A stretch of DNA of 64,000 nucleotides from JACIYW01 sp014359745 (GTDB taxonomy: Bacteria > Pseudomonadota > Alphaproteobacteria > Rhodobacterales > Rhodobacteraceae): positions 186,001 through 250,000 of the forward strand of contig JBNPWE010000003.1 in the NCBI GenBank assembly GCA_050433985.1, in the 5' to 3' direction. Shown piece by piece: positions 44,176 through 53,021 of this stretch (position 1 is the first letter of the stretch; the number at the start of each line of letters is the position of its first letter). A program made the position numbers and the translations under genes. The notes under the pieces were generated by a model. The model saw nothing but the letters and a program-made list of their open reading frames with translations. It was not told the origin of the DNA and did no database searches.

Positions 44176-44967
44176 CTAACCCCGGTGGGCGCCGGCCGCA
44201 AGGGCCGCGACATTCGCCAGAACCTCGGCCACCGGCTTGCCCGCGCCGATATCCTTGACGATCGCCGATCCGACAACGCAGCCATCGGCCACAGCCGCGA
44301 TGGATCGGGCCGCATCCGGCGTGGTGATGCCAAAGCCGACGATGATCGGCAGATCGGCGGCGGCCTTGATCCGCGCCACTTCCGGCGCGACATCTGCGGC
44401 GCTGGCCGCCGCGGCCCCGGTGATCCCGGTGATCGAGACGTAATACAGAAACCCCGAGGTGTTTTGCAGCACCTTGGGGAGCCGTTTGGCATCGGTCGTG
44501 GGGGTCGCCAGGCGGATAAAGTCGATCCCCGCCGCCCGCGCCGGAATGCACAGCTCCGCATCTTCCTCGGGGGGCAGATCGACCACGATCAGCCCGTCGA
44601 TCCCCGCCGCCAGGGCATCCACCAGAAACCTGTCAACGCCATGTGAATGGATCGGGTTGTAATAGCCCATCATCACGATCGGCGTGCGGGTGTCGGTTTC
44701 GCGCAACGCCCGCGCCATGGCCAGCGTCTTTTTCAGGGTCTGCCCGGCCGCAAGCGCGCGCTGACCGGCACGCTGAATCGTCTCGCCATCGGCCATCGGA
44801 TCGGTGAAGGGCATGCCAAGTTCGATGATATCCACACCCGCGGCGGGAAGGCCGCGAATTATTTCAAGCGACGTGTCGTAATCGGGATCGCCTGCCATGA
44901 CATAGGCCACGAAGGCCTTTTTCCCCTCGGCCCGCAGCCGCGCAAACGTATCGTCTATTCTGGTCAT
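44176..44967 (-). CDS. trpA: Tryptophan synthase alpha chain
   Basis: A 263-residue TIM-barrel subunit that releases indole from indole-3-glycerol phosphate and channels it to TrpB. The ATG at 44967 (MTRIDDTFARLRAEGKKAFV) gives the family start. Catalytic Glu lies in IIELGMPFTDPMADGETIQ (about 49) and Asp in GLIVVDLPPEED (about 129); GFGITTPDAARSIAAVADGC (about 213) is the phosphate-loop region. trpB and other trp genes are not adjacent, as in many Rhodobacteraceae where trpA is separate. The in-frame extension to 45099 is non-homologous. Confidence 0.96.
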   Translation of the reverse strand: MTRIDDTFARLRAEGKKAFVAYVMAGDPDYDTSLEIIRGLPAAGVDIIELGMPFTDPMADGETIQRAGQRALAAGQTLKKTLAMARALRETDTRTPIVMMGYYNPIHSHGVDRFLVDALAAGIDGLIVVDLPPEEDAELCIPARAAGIDFIRLATPTTDAKRLPKVLQNTSGFLYYVSITGITGAAAASAADVAPEVARIKAAADLPIIVGFGITTPDAARSIAAVADGCVVGSAIVKDIGAGKPVAEVLANVAALAAGAHRG

Positions 44968-45149
44968 GCCGCGCCCCGCCCGTTCATCCATACGCCGCCC
45001 GCACAAGGCGGCTGCGCGCGGTTTGCGACATGGGGGCGGGAAAATCAATGCTTTCCTGAACCGCATACCGTTTGACCTTGCCGCTTGACCTTGGCCCATG
45101 CGCGCCCCTACATGCCCGCGATCACGCCGCTGCAGGAAGGGACCGCGCC

Positions 45150-46247
45150 ATGGGCTTCAGGATGGGGATCGTCGGGATGCCGAATGTCGGCAAATCGACG
45201 CTGTTCAACGCGCTTACCCGCACCGCCGCCGCGCAGGCGGCAAACTTTCCCTTCTGCACCATCGAACCCAACGTGGGCGAGGTGGCGGTGCCCGATGCCC
45301 GGCTTGACACGCTGGCGAAGATCGCCGGATCGAAACAGATCATCCCCACCCGGCTGACCTTTGTCGATATCGCGGGCCTCGTCAAAGGCGCCAGCAAGGG
45401 CGAGGGGCTGGGCAACCAGTTTCTGGCCAATATCCGCGAGGTGGACGCCATCGCCCATGTGCTGCGCTGTTTCGTCGATGATGACGTGACCCATGTCGAA
45501 GGCCGGGTCGATCCCGTTGCCGATGCCGAAACCATCGAAACGGAATTGATGCTGGCCGACATGGAATCGATCGAACGCCGCCTTGCCAACCTTGCCCGCA
45601 AGCTGAAAGGCAATGACAAGGACGCCCACACCCAGGACCGTCTGCTGCGCGCGGCACTGGCGGCGCTGGAAGGCGGACAACCGGCGCGCACCGTCGCGGT
45701 GGATGATGAAGACCGCAAGGCCTGGGACATGCTGCAACTGCTGACAGCCAAGCCCGTGCTGTTCGTGTGCAATGTCGAGGAAGAGAACGCCGCGCGCGGC
45801 ACCGCCCTGTCGGACAGGGTGGCCGAAATGGCCGCCGCCCAAGGCGCGGGCTGCGTGGTGATCTCGGCCCGCATCGAAGAGGAAATCAGCCAGCTTGACC
45901 CCGAAGAGGCGCAGATGTTCCTGGATGAGATGGGCCTGCAAGAGGCGGGCCTCGATCGTCTGATCCGCGCGGGCTATCAGCTTTTGGGCCTTCAGACCTA
46001 TTTCACCGTCGGCCCGAAAGAGGCCCGCGCCTGGACCATCACCAAGGGCACGCTGGCCCCGCAGGCGGCCGGCGTCATCCACGGCGATTTCGAACGCGGC
46101 TTCATCCGCGCCGAAACCATCGCCTATGACGATTACGTCGCCCTGAACGGCGAACCGGGCGCGCGCGAGGCCGGGCGCCTGCGCGTTGAGGGCAAGACCT
46201 ATGCGGTGCAGGACGGCGATGTCCTGCATTTCCTTTTTAATGCCTGA
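45150..46247 (+). CDS. ychF: Redox-responsive ATPase/GTPase YchF (OBG-like)
   Basis: A 365-residue P-loop ATPase of the YchF/OLA1 group, which binds ribosomes and 26S/70S subunits. ATG at 45150 with AGGAAGGG upstream. G1 GIVGMPNVGKSTLFNALT (about 7-24), G2 near ANFPFCTIEPN, G3 FVDIAGLVKGASKGEGLGNQ (about 70-89), followed by the coiled-coil arm (about 140-200) and the TGS domain beginning LQTYFTVGPKEARAWTI (about 282), ending in the conserved YAVQDGDVLHFLFNA. G4 is NVEE rather than NKxD, as in the ATP-preferring YchF. It is divergent from trpA. Confidence 0.96.
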   Translation: MGFRMGIVGMPNVGKSTLFNALTRTAAAQAANFPFCTIEPNVGEVAVPDARLDTLAKIAGSKQIIPTRLTFVDIAGLVKGASKGEGLGNQFLANIREVDAIAHVLRCFVDDDVTHVEGRVDPVADAETIETELMLADMESIERRLANLARKLKGNDKDAHTQDRLLRAALAALEGGQPARTVAVDDEDRKAWDMLQLLTAKPVLFVCNVEEENAARGTALSDRVAEMAAAQGAGCVVISARIEEEISQLDPEEAQMFLDEMGLQEAGLDRLIRAGYQLLGLQTYFTVGPKEARAWTITKGTLAPQAAGVIHGDFERGFIRAETIAYDDYVALNGEPGAREAGRLRVEGKTYAVQDGDVLHFLFNA

Positions 46248-46324
46248 TTTTCGCCTGAATTTCTGAAGGGATCGTTAACGCCGACCCGTCACCCTGTTTC
46301 CGGGTAGAAATGGGATCGGGTGAA

Positions 46325-47827
46325 ATGGCGGACATCAAGCATGTCGCCACAATGGCGGCGGGTACGCTCGCGCATGGTTTGGGCATATCCGATATCTCGG
46401 TGATCTGGTTCGAAACGGTGCCCTATGCCTTTGTCGGATCGGGGAATGACGACGGGCTGATGCGGCTGCGCCTGACCGAAGGCGGGCCTGCGCAGATCTT
46501 CGATAACCGCCCCGGCACCAGCCAGACCGGCACTTTGGGCCTGTCCGATCTGGCGCCGGTCACCATCGGCGGCGGCACGTTCCTGCTGGCCGCTGGCAGT
46601 TTTGATGACCGCCCGGCGCTGCGCAGCCTCGGCGCGGCCGACGGGGCGATGGGGGCCCTGCGCACGCTTGCCACCGGGGACGTGGCGGCGGCCAACCTGT
46701 CGCACCTGACCGGGTTTCGCACGAACGGCACCGATTTCATCGCCGCCAGCCAGCGCACCGCCCCGGGGTTGCAGACCTTCACCATCGGGGCCGATTTCAC
46801 CCTGACAAGGGCCGCCACCGTGCAAGACACCCTGAAAACCACCCTGTCCGACATCAGCGCCCTGACCACGGTCACGGTGGGCGGGGCCGAATTCGTGCTG
46901 GCCGCATCGGCTCTTGATGCCGGGATTACCAGCTTGCGTATCGGGGCGGGTGGCGTGCTTTTGGTCGCGGATACGATCCTGTCGGCCTCAAACGGTGGTT
47001 TTGCCGCCGTCACCGCCCTGGCAACGGTAGAGGTGGCGGGCACCGATTTCGTGCTGGCCGCATCGGGCACGGCGGGAACCATCACCGCCTTTCGCATCAA
47101 CACACAGGGCGTGTTCTTTCAGACCGATCATGTGCTCGACACGCTTGATACCAGGTTCGACGGCGCCCAGACCATGGCCACCTTTGCCCACCACGGCCGC
47201 AGCTTCGTGGTAACCGGCGGATCGGATGACGGGCTGAGCCTGCTGGAAATATCGCCCACGGGGCAGATTTTCCATGTGCAAAGCATCGCCAACGCATCGG
47301 GCCAGATGCTCGATAATGTCACCACGCTGGAAGCCGTGGTGATCGGCACTGAGGTGCAGATCCTTGCGGCGGGCGCGGGCCAGGCCGGGCTGTCGCAATT
47401 CCGCATCGACCTTGCGTCGATCGGCCCGTTGCTGCGCGGCACCAATGGCAATGACACGATCACCGGCACCGCCCAGGATGACCACATCGATGGCCGGGGC
47501 GGCAATGACAGCTTGCGCGGCGGGGCGGGGGATGACCTGATTGTCGATGGCGCGGGGCAGGATTTTCTGACCGGCGGTGTCGGCGCCGATGTTTTCGTGT
47601 TCGTCCGGGATGAGGTGACCGACCAGATCACCGATTTCGAACCCGGTCTTGACCGGCTTGACCTGTCACAATGGGGGCGGCTGCATTATTTCGGCGACCT
47701 CGAGATTACCGACACCGCCGACGGCGCCCGCATCGCGTTCGAGGGGGAAGACCTGATCCTCCACAGCGCAAACCTTGCCCCGCTGACCGCCGCCGATTTC
47801 GCCCAGGATGATTTCATCTTTTTCTGA
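46325..47827 (+). CDS. RTX-repeat calcium-binding protein with N-terminal beta-propeller-like repeats
   Basis: A 500-residue protein without a Sec signal. Residues about 1-370 are five to seven copies of a 55-60-residue repeat whose core is [hydrophobic]-GGxxFVLAASxxDxGITxLRI (for instance VGGAEFVLAASALDAGITSL), as in propeller blades. Near 375-435 stand RTX nonapeptides: GGNDSLRGGAGDD and ITGTAQDDHIDGRGG, then GADVFVF. A C-terminal segment (DQITDFEPGLDRLDL) is typical of type I secretion substrates. It is thus likely exported by a type I system, which is not in the window. The enzymatic role, if any, is unknown. An ATG at 46310 is an alternative start. Confidence 0.82.
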   Translation: MADIKHVATMAAGTLAHGLGISDISVIWFETVPYAFVGSGNDDGLMRLRLTEGGPAQIFDNRPGTSQTGTLGLSDLAPVTIGGGTFLLAAGSFDDRPALRSLGAADGAMGALRTLATGDVAAANLSHLTGFRTNGTDFIAASQRTAPGLQTFTIGADFTLTRAATVQDTLKTTLSDISALTTVTVGGAEFVLAASALDAGITSLRIGAGGVLLVADTILSASNGGFAAVTALATVEVAGTDFVLAASGTAGTITAFRINTQGVFFQTDHVLDTLDTRFDGAQTMATFAHHGRSFVVTGGSDDGLSLLEISPTGQIFHVQSIANASGQMLDNVTTLEAVVIGTEVQILAAGAGQAGLSQFRIDLASIGPLLRGTNGNDTITGTAQDDHIDGRGGNDSLRGGAGDDLIVDGAGQDFLTGGVGADVFVFVRDEVTDQITDFEPGLDRLDLSQWGRLHYFGDLEITDTADGARIAFEGEDLILHSANLAPLTAADFAQDDFIFF

Positions 47828-47839
47828 CAGGTTTTTCTG

Positions 47840-47858
47840 ACAGGACGATGGATCCTGT
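47840..47858 (+). terminator. Possible terminator after the RTX gene
   Basis: Perfect 6-bp stem ACAGGA / TCCTGT with a 7-base loop, 13 bp after the stop, followed only by TGC, so weak. A direct repeat of TTTTTCTGACAG overlaps the stop codon. Confidence 0.3.
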
Positions 47859-48001
47859 TGCATGGGCTTTCATGATTACCCGAATTTGCATTCAGCCATA
47901 AAGATATCGCTTATGTTTTCGAAACCGGATCATGGGGAACACCAGCGCGTGTCGCGCCCGATCAGCCCGCAGCTTGACGGCACCGAAAACCGCTGTTTCG
48001 C

Positions 48002-48022
48002 TTCATCTTGGAAAAAATACGC
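48002..48022 (+). repeat. Dispersed intergenic element, copy 7 (diverged)
   Basis: TTCATCTTGG-A-run-TACGC, then TTTCCCGCGCGCGCCACGCG and GCGCCGGTCA, echoing the right half of the long form at 41501. It lies between the RTX gene and the convergent DUF1523 gene. Confidence 0.65.
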
Positions 48023-48096
48023 ATTTCCCGCGCGCGCCACGCGCGCGCCGGTCAAGCGAAGGAACCCGACGGGCCGACCAGCGCCTCAACGCCGCC

Positions 48097-48753
48097 TCAA
48101 CGCCGCCCCGCGATGAAATCCCGCACCCGGTTCCAGAACCCGCGCGCGCGGTCTCTTGCTGCATCGGCCGAGTCGTCGATCCTGTCCCAGGTTTCGGTGG
48201 CATCGTCGATCGCGGGGGCAACCATGCGCCGCCAGAACCGGCGCCACAGCGCCCTGATCCACAAAATCCCCGCCGCCAGAAGCGACAGTATGACGATGTT
48301 CAGCCAGGGGATCAGGGTAACATCGGGGCTATCGATCTGTCGCAGGCCAACCGCATTGGGATAGATCGAGAAGAATTCGTTGCGCCAGCCGTAATGGCGC
48401 ACCACCACCCATTTCGGGTTGGCGGCGGTGGATATCAGATCCTGCGCGCGGGTTTGCAGGTTCGATGTGTTGACCTTGAAATAGGGCGGCCAGCCCCAGC
48501 CGGTATCTTCATTGCGGTAAACCATTTCATCGCCATCGGCCCGGATCGTGTTGATGAACCGCACATCGCGGGTTTCGCCCGGTTGGGTGCCGGTATCGGG
48601 CTGTGACCAGAACAGCGAATTGCTGGCGTTATCGATCCGGCGGTTTTCGACGCCGACGATTCGCACGATATCGCGCTGTGGCAAGGTGTAGTGCAGGAAC
48701 CCCGCCACCACGAGGATCAGAACCGCGATCACCGAGTATTTGACGTAACGCAT
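48097..48753 (-). CDS. DUF1523-family membrane protein
   Basis: A 218-residue protein of the DUF1523 family. An N-terminal anchor (YSVIAVLILVVAGFLHYTL, residues about 6-24) is followed by a periplasmic domain with DIVRIVGVENRRID and GWGWPPYFKVNTSNLQTRAQ, and a second membrane helix (LIPWLNIVILSLLAAGILWI, about 147-166). The tail is amphipathic and Arg/Asp-rich. Function is unknown. It lies directly downstream of another small membrane protein (7 bp gap), so they form a two-gene unit. Confidence 0.8.
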   Translation of the reverse strand: MRYVKYSVIAVLILVVAGFLHYTLPQRDIVRIVGVENRRIDNASNSLFWSQPDTGTQPGETRDVRFINTIRADGDEMVYRNEDTGWGWPPYFKVNTSNLQTRAQDLISTAANPKWVVVRHYGWRNEFFSIYPNAVGLRQIDSPDVTLIPWLNIVILSLLAAGILWIRALWRRFWRRMVAPAIDDATETWDRIDDSADAARDRARGFWNRVRDFIAGRR

Positions 48754-48760
48754 CGAAACC

Positions 48761-49039
48761 TCACATGAAATTCACAACATAGATGATCGTGGCGACCCCG
48801 ATCACCGGGATGACATAGACAAGCAGGATCAGCCTGCGCCGCACCGACTTGTCATAGCGGCTCAGGCCGCGGGCCACGAACTCTGCGCGATCATCGTCGC
48901 GGCCACCGTCCCCGTGCCTTTGGGCCCAGCGCCGTTCCAGCCGCTCGCGCCGCACCGAACGTGAATACAGCGACACCGAGATATAAACCAGCGTCAGCAG
49001 CACGAATCCGCCGACGACCAAGCGCAGCAAGCCGAACAT
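48761..49039 (-). CDS. Small membrane protein, unknown function
   Basis: A 92-residue protein with two predicted transmembrane segments: VGGFVLLTLVYISVSLYS (about 9-26) and LILLVYVIPVIGVATIIYVV (about 71-90). They are separated by a basic/acidic loop (RRERLERRWAQRHGDGGRDD). Its start is 100 bp from the end of adenine deaminase on the same strand, and its stop is 7 bp before the DUF1523 start. Not recognised beyond a general resemblance to small membrane proteins of this bacterial group. Confidence 0.6.
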   Translation of the reverse strand: MFGLLRLVVGGFVLLTLVYISVSLYSRSVRRERLERRWAQRHGDGGRDDDRAEFVARGLSRYDKSVRRRLILLVYVIPVIGVATIIYVVNFM

Positions 49040-49138
49040 CGTCGATCCTTTCGCCCGTTGCGTCCATGATGTAGCGGGTTTTGCCCGCCGGGTGAAGCGG
49101 GCAGGCCCGCCGTTCGCCGCAGGGGCGGATACCCCCCT

Positions 49139-50827
49139 TCAGATCAGCGCGAAACGATCCACATCCACCATGCCCCGGTCGGTGATTTTCAGATGCGGGA
49201 TCACCGGCAGGCACAGGAAGGCCAGTTGCAGGAACGGCTCGTTCAGCGTCACGCCAAGGCCGCGCGCGGCGATGCGCAGGGCCACAAGTGATTGATGTAC
49301 AACCTCAAATGGTTCCAGGCTCATCAATCCGGCCACCGGCAGGGCCAGTTCGGCCAGCACCTTTCCGCCCCCGGTCACGACAAACCCGCCCTCGATTTCG
49401 CCCAGGCGGTTGGCGGCCAGCGCCATGTCGGCGTAATCGATGCCCACCACGGCGATATTGTGGTGATCGTGGCACACGGTCGAGGCGATAGCACCGCGTT
49501 GCAGGCCGAACCCGCGCACGAAACCCGTGGCAATATTGCCGTTGATCCCGTGACGTTCAATCACCGCGATGCGGGCCAGATCGCGGGCCGGATCGGGGCG
49601 TTTGTCGCCGTCTTGCGGGAGTATGGTTTCGGTCTGGCTTTCAGTCAGGATCTTGTCGGGCCAGATGCCGATCACTGGGGTCTCCGGGCGGTTGCCCGCG
49701 TGGCGAAAATGCTGCGCCGTGACCTTGGGGGCCTTGACCGACCCGCGCGCGACCGGCGGGGTGATCCGGCGCGCGGCAAAGGCCGCGGCATCGGCCCGCA
49801 CCCCGCCGCAAAACACCATCGTGGCGCGGCAGTCGGCCAGCGTATCCAGCACCACGATATCGGCGCGTTTGCCGGGCGCGATCAGCCCGCGATCCTTCAG
49901 CCCGAACGCCTCGGCCGCTGACAGGCTGGCGGCGCGGTAAACCGCCAGGGGGTCGGCGCCAAGGGCGATCAGGGTGCGGATCATGTAATCCAGATGCCCG
50001 TGTTCGGCGATATCGAGCGGGTTGCGATCGTCGGTGCACAGGCACAGATAGGGCGCTGTCACCGACGTCAGCAAGGGCGCCAGCGCGTGCAGATCCTTGG
50101 AAACCGATCCCTCGCGGATCAGCACGCGCATGCCCTTTTGCAGCTTTTCGCGCGCCTCGTCTGCCGTTGTCGCCTCATGTTCGGTGCGGATCCCTGCGCT
50201 GATATAGGCGTTCAGATCGCGGCCGCGCAGCAGCGGCGCGTGCCCGTCGATATGGCGCCCGGCAAAAGCGCGCAGCTTGGCCATGATGCCGGGGTCGCGG
50301 TGGATGACGCCGGGATAGTTCATCACCTCGGCCAGGCCGATGACGCGGGGGTGATCCATCAGCGGGGCCAGATCGGCGGCCTCCAGCCGGGCGCCGGCGG
50401 TTTCCATATCGGTCGAGGGTACGCAGGATGACAGGTTCACCCTGATATCCATCACCGTCTGGGCCGAGGCATCGAGGAAATATCGGATGCCATCCAGCCC
50501 CGCGACATTGGCGATTTCATGGGGATCGCAGATCGCGGTGGTCACGCCGCGCGGGGCGACGCAACGATCGAATTCAAACGGGGTGATGCAGCTTGATTCG
50601 ATATGCAGATGCGTGTCGATGAAGCCGGGGACAAGGATCTTGCCGCTGACATCGACAACCTGCCTGCCGTCATAATCGGCGCAGGTGCCAACGATGGTGT
50701 CGCCGCAGATCGCCACATCGCCGGTCAGCAGCGCGCCGGTGACAAGATCAAGGATCTGCCCGCCGCGCAGCACCAGATCGGCCACCTCGTCGCCACGGCC
50801 CTGTTTGATGTGTTGTTCAAGTGTCAT
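49139..50827 (-). CDS. ade: Adenine deaminase
   Basis: A 562-residue Ade-type amidohydrolase that deaminates adenine to hypoxanthine. The dinuclear metal site is seen in GKILVPGFIDTHLHIESSCI (HxH, residues about 61-80), then AICDPHEIANVAGLDG, GHAPLLRG (His) and LCTDDRNPLDI. The domain closing the barrel ends LPVIPHLKITDRGMVDVDRF. The ATG at 50827 gives MTLEQHIKQGRGDEV; an earlier in-frame ATG at 50860 is unlikely. Purine salvage with PunA is plausible. No operon partner follows within 99 bp. Confidence 0.94.
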   Translation of the reverse strand: MTLEQHIKQGRGDEVADLVLRGGQILDLVTGALLTGDVAICGDTIVGTCADYDGRQVVDVSGKILVPGFIDTHLHIESSCITPFEFDRCVAPRGVTTAICDPHEIANVAGLDGIRYFLDASAQTVMDIRVNLSSCVPSTDMETAGARLEAADLAPLMDHPRVIGLAEVMNYPGVIHRDPGIMAKLRAFAGRHIDGHAPLLRGRDLNAYISAGIRTEHEATTADEAREKLQKGMRVLIREGSVSKDLHALAPLLTSVTAPYLCLCTDDRNPLDIAEHGHLDYMIRTLIALGADPLAVYRAASLSAAEAFGLKDRGLIAPGKRADIVVLDTLADCRATMVFCGGVRADAAAFAARRITPPVARGSVKAPKVTAQHFRHAGNRPETPVIGIWPDKILTESQTETILPQDGDKRPDPARDLARIAVIERHGINGNIATGFVRGFGLQRGAIASTVCHDHHNIAVVGIDYADMALAANRLGEIEGGFVVTGGGKVLAELALPVAGLMSLEPFEVVHQSLVALRIAARGLGVTLNEPFLQLAFLCLPVIPHLKITDRGMVDVDRFALI

Positions 50828-50945
50828 GGAATGTGCCCCTTTCGCCGTTTCCTGCCGCAAGGCCCAGAAGGGGCCGAGCGCCCGGCCACGTCAACCCCGG
50901 ACCGGCACGGTTTGCCGCAGGTCGGGAGCGGCGGGGACGGGGGAT

Positions 50946-50967
50946 GAGTATTTTTTCCAAGATGAAA
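50946..50967 (-). repeat. Dispersed intergenic element, copy 8 (diverged)
   Basis: GAGTATTTTTTCCAAGATGA, with the CGAGAGG core changed to CCAAG. The flank GTGCGGTCAGGG at 50984-50997 matches that of the copy at 44099. It lies between ade and the DUF2794 gene. Confidence 0.7.
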
Positions 50968-51041
50968 TGGATGGCGTTCTTTTGTGCGGTCAGGGGCCGG
51001 GGCTGATTGGGCGCAAGACGCTTTAACGGGCTACGCGGGCG

Positions 51042-51398
51042 CTATGCCTGTTTGTTGACCAGCCGGATCAGCTTGCGTTCCAGCACCGACAGAACCGGCC
51101 CCAGATCGTGCCCGCGCCGCAGCACCTGACCATCCATCGCCACCACCGCATAAATGCCCTGCCGGGCGCGCAGTTTCGGGCGCTTTTCGATCCGGTAAAT
51201 CGGGTTTTCCGCCGTGCGGCGAAACACCGAAAACACCGCCACCTCGCGCAGCGACGAGATGCCGTAATCGCGCCATTCCCCGGCGGCCACCATCCGTCCG
51301 TAAAGCGCCAGGATCGCGCCCAGTTCCCGGCGGTCAAAGCTGACCACCTCGGGCATCACCGGTGCTGCGTTAAACGGGGGGGGTTGCAAAACCGTCAT
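51042..51398 (-). CDS. DUF2794-domain protein
   Basis: A 118-residue protein of the conserved alphaproteobacterial DUF2794 family (VSFDRRELGAILALYGRMVA, then WRDYGISSLREVAVFSVFRR and LRRGHDLGPVLSVLERKLIR). No membrane segment. Function unknown; the fold looks like a small mixed alpha/beta protein. The ATG at 51398 is preferred to an ATG 20 codons upstream. It stands alone on the minus strand. Confidence 0.85.
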   Translation of the reverse strand: MTVLQPPPFNAAPVMPEVVSFDRRELGAILALYGRMVAAGEWRDYGISSLREVAVFSVFRRTAENPIYRIEKRPKLRARQGIYAVVAMDGQVLRRGHDLGPVLSVLERKLIRLVNKQA

Positions 51399-51538
51399 GA
51401 TCCAAGATTGCCGTCCCTTGGATGACAAATCAAGCCCTGCCCGGATTTCGCCGCGCAATCACCGTCAAAGTTCCACACCCTGCCCGCGATCGCGCCACGA
51501 TGCCGGGCGATACCCGGAGGCATAGCGAAACGACGCTA

Positions 51539-51587
51539 CCCCCGGTGCCGCGGCTTTCAGGCCCCCACCCAGTTGCGGCACCGGGGG
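51539..51587. repeat. Perfect 13-bp inverted repeat downstream of pcaB
   Basis: Arms CCCCCGGTGCCGC (51539-51551) and GCGGCACCGGGGG (51575-51587) around a 23-base loop, 99 bp past the pcaB stop. It probably ends the pob/pca operon transcript, although no U-run follows. The remaining 290-bp gap shows nothing else. Confidence 0.6.
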
Positions 51588-51686
51588 CCCTTTACCAATC
51601 ATCCCGGCAAGATACGCGCCCCATCGGGCGCCCGCCAATTCGCACGGTTTGGCACGCGGCCCCACCCCAAGGCGGCGCGGCAGAAC

Positions 51687-53021
51687 CTATTCGGTCAGCG
51701 CGCGGGCCGCGCGGGCAAAGGCGCGGGCCATATGCGGGGCCTCGCCCAATTGCGCCTCGGGGGTCAGGGTGGTGGCCCAGTCTGTATCGGGCCAGTCGCG
51801 CGCGGCAAGGGTGGCAAGCGGGGTGTTCGTTGCCTGGGCTTCCTTGCACAGCGCCTTGACCGCTGCCTGGGCCTGGGGGCGGGCCATGGTGCGGGCAAGG
51901 GCGAAAGACAGGGCCTCGGCATAGATCAGGCCAAGACCGTCGTCGATGCCCGCGCGCATCCGCGCCGCATCAGGGGCGATCTGCGGCACCATCGCGCGCG
52001 TGACGGCAAGCGCGCGCGCGCCGCCCAGCAGCATTTGCGGCAGCACCAGCCATTCGGTAAACCACGCCGTCGCGTCGCGTTGCTGGCGGTGCAGGGCCGC
52101 GCCCTGCATCGCCCCGTTCAGCCCGTTCACAAACCGCGCCAGCGTCACCAGCAGCGACGGCGCGACCGGGTTCTGCTTTTGCGGCATGGTCGAAGACCCG
52201 CCGCCGCCGCCCAGCCGCACCTCGGCTATTCCCGATTGGGTAAGCCAGATCATATCCTCACCGATCTTGCCAAGGCTGGCGGTCAGCATCGTCAGCCAAC
52301 CGCCCAGTTCGGCCATGCCGTCACGGGTGGAATGCCAGCTTTCGCCGGGATCGTGGAGCGCCAGATCGCGCGCCATGGCGGCGCGCACCTCGGCCCCCTT
52401 GCCCCCCATCACCGACAGCGTGCCAGCCGCGCCCGAAAGCGACACGTTCAGCAACCTTGGCCGCAGTTCCACCAACCGCGCCCGGTGCCGGATCAGCGGC
52501 GCGCCCCAGCTTGCCACGATGGCCCCAAAGGTGGTGGGCGTCGCCACCTGCGCATAGGTGCGCGCGGCCACCGGCAGATCGGCCTGATCATCGGCCAGCG
52601 CGCCCAGCGCGCCGATAACCGCCAGCAGCCGTTCTTCAAGGATCACCAGCGCCTGGCGCAGGCGCAGGATCAGGCCGGTGTCGTGGATATCCTGCGATGT
52701 GGCGCCCCAATGGACAAAGGCGGCGTGGGCGGGCGCCTGCATCGCGCGGCGGAACGCGGCCACAAGGCCGGGCACCGGCACGCCGTTCTGCCCGGTTTCC
52801 GGCGCCAGCGCGGCGGGATCGATCTGTACCTCAAGTGCTGCGCGGTGGATGAAGGCCGCCGACACCTCGGGGATCAGGCCCAGCCCGCCCTGCGCCCGCG
52901 CCAACGCCCCTTCAGCCAGCAGCATGGCGCGCACCTCGGCGCTGTCGCTTAGCAGCGCGCCCACCTCTGCATCGCCCAGAAGATCACGGTAGATCGCGCT
53001 GTCAAAGGCCGATGCCGTCAT
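51687..53021 (-). CDS. pcaB: 3-carboxy-cis,cis-muconate cycloisomerase
   Basis: A 444-residue fumarase/aspartase-superfamily enzyme that lactonises 3-carboxy-cis,cis-muconate to 4-carboxymuconolactone, the second protocatechuate ring-cleavage step. The superfamily signature appears as GGGGGSSTMPQKQNPVAPSL (about residues 274-293), and the earlier segments SAEVRAMLLAEGALARAQG and FVHWGATSQDIHDTGLIL match PcaB. It is somewhat longer than the usual 350-450 range but normal. The start overlaps the DUF849 stop by 1 bp. It is the last gene of the pob/pca operon. Confidence 0.94.
   Translation of the reverse strand: MTASAFDSAIYRDLLGDAEVGALLSDSAEVRAMLLAEGALARAQGGLGLIPEVSAAFIHRAALEVQIDPAALAPETGQNGVPVPGLVAAFRRAMQAPAHAAFVHWGATSQDIHDTGLILRLRQALVILEERLLAVIGALGALADDQADLPVAARTYAQVATPTTFGAIVASWGAPLIRHRARLVELRPRLLNVSLSGAAGTLSVMGGKGAEVRAAMARDLALHDPGESWHSTRDGMAELGGWLTMLTASLGKIGEDMIWLTQSGIAEVRLGGGGGSSTMPQKQNPVAPSLLVTLARFVNGLNGAMQGAALHRQQRDATAWFTEWLVLPQMLLGGARALAVTRAMVPQIAPDAARMRAGIDDGLGLIYAEALSFALARTMARPQAQAAVKALCKEAQATNTPLATLAARDWPDTDWATTLTPEAQLGEAPHMARAFARAARALTE

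Noticed and set aside
45085..45114. TTGACC promoter upstream of ychF.
   Set aside because: A good -35 but no acceptable -10 at 16-18 bp; the tandem TTGACC copies are suggestive only.
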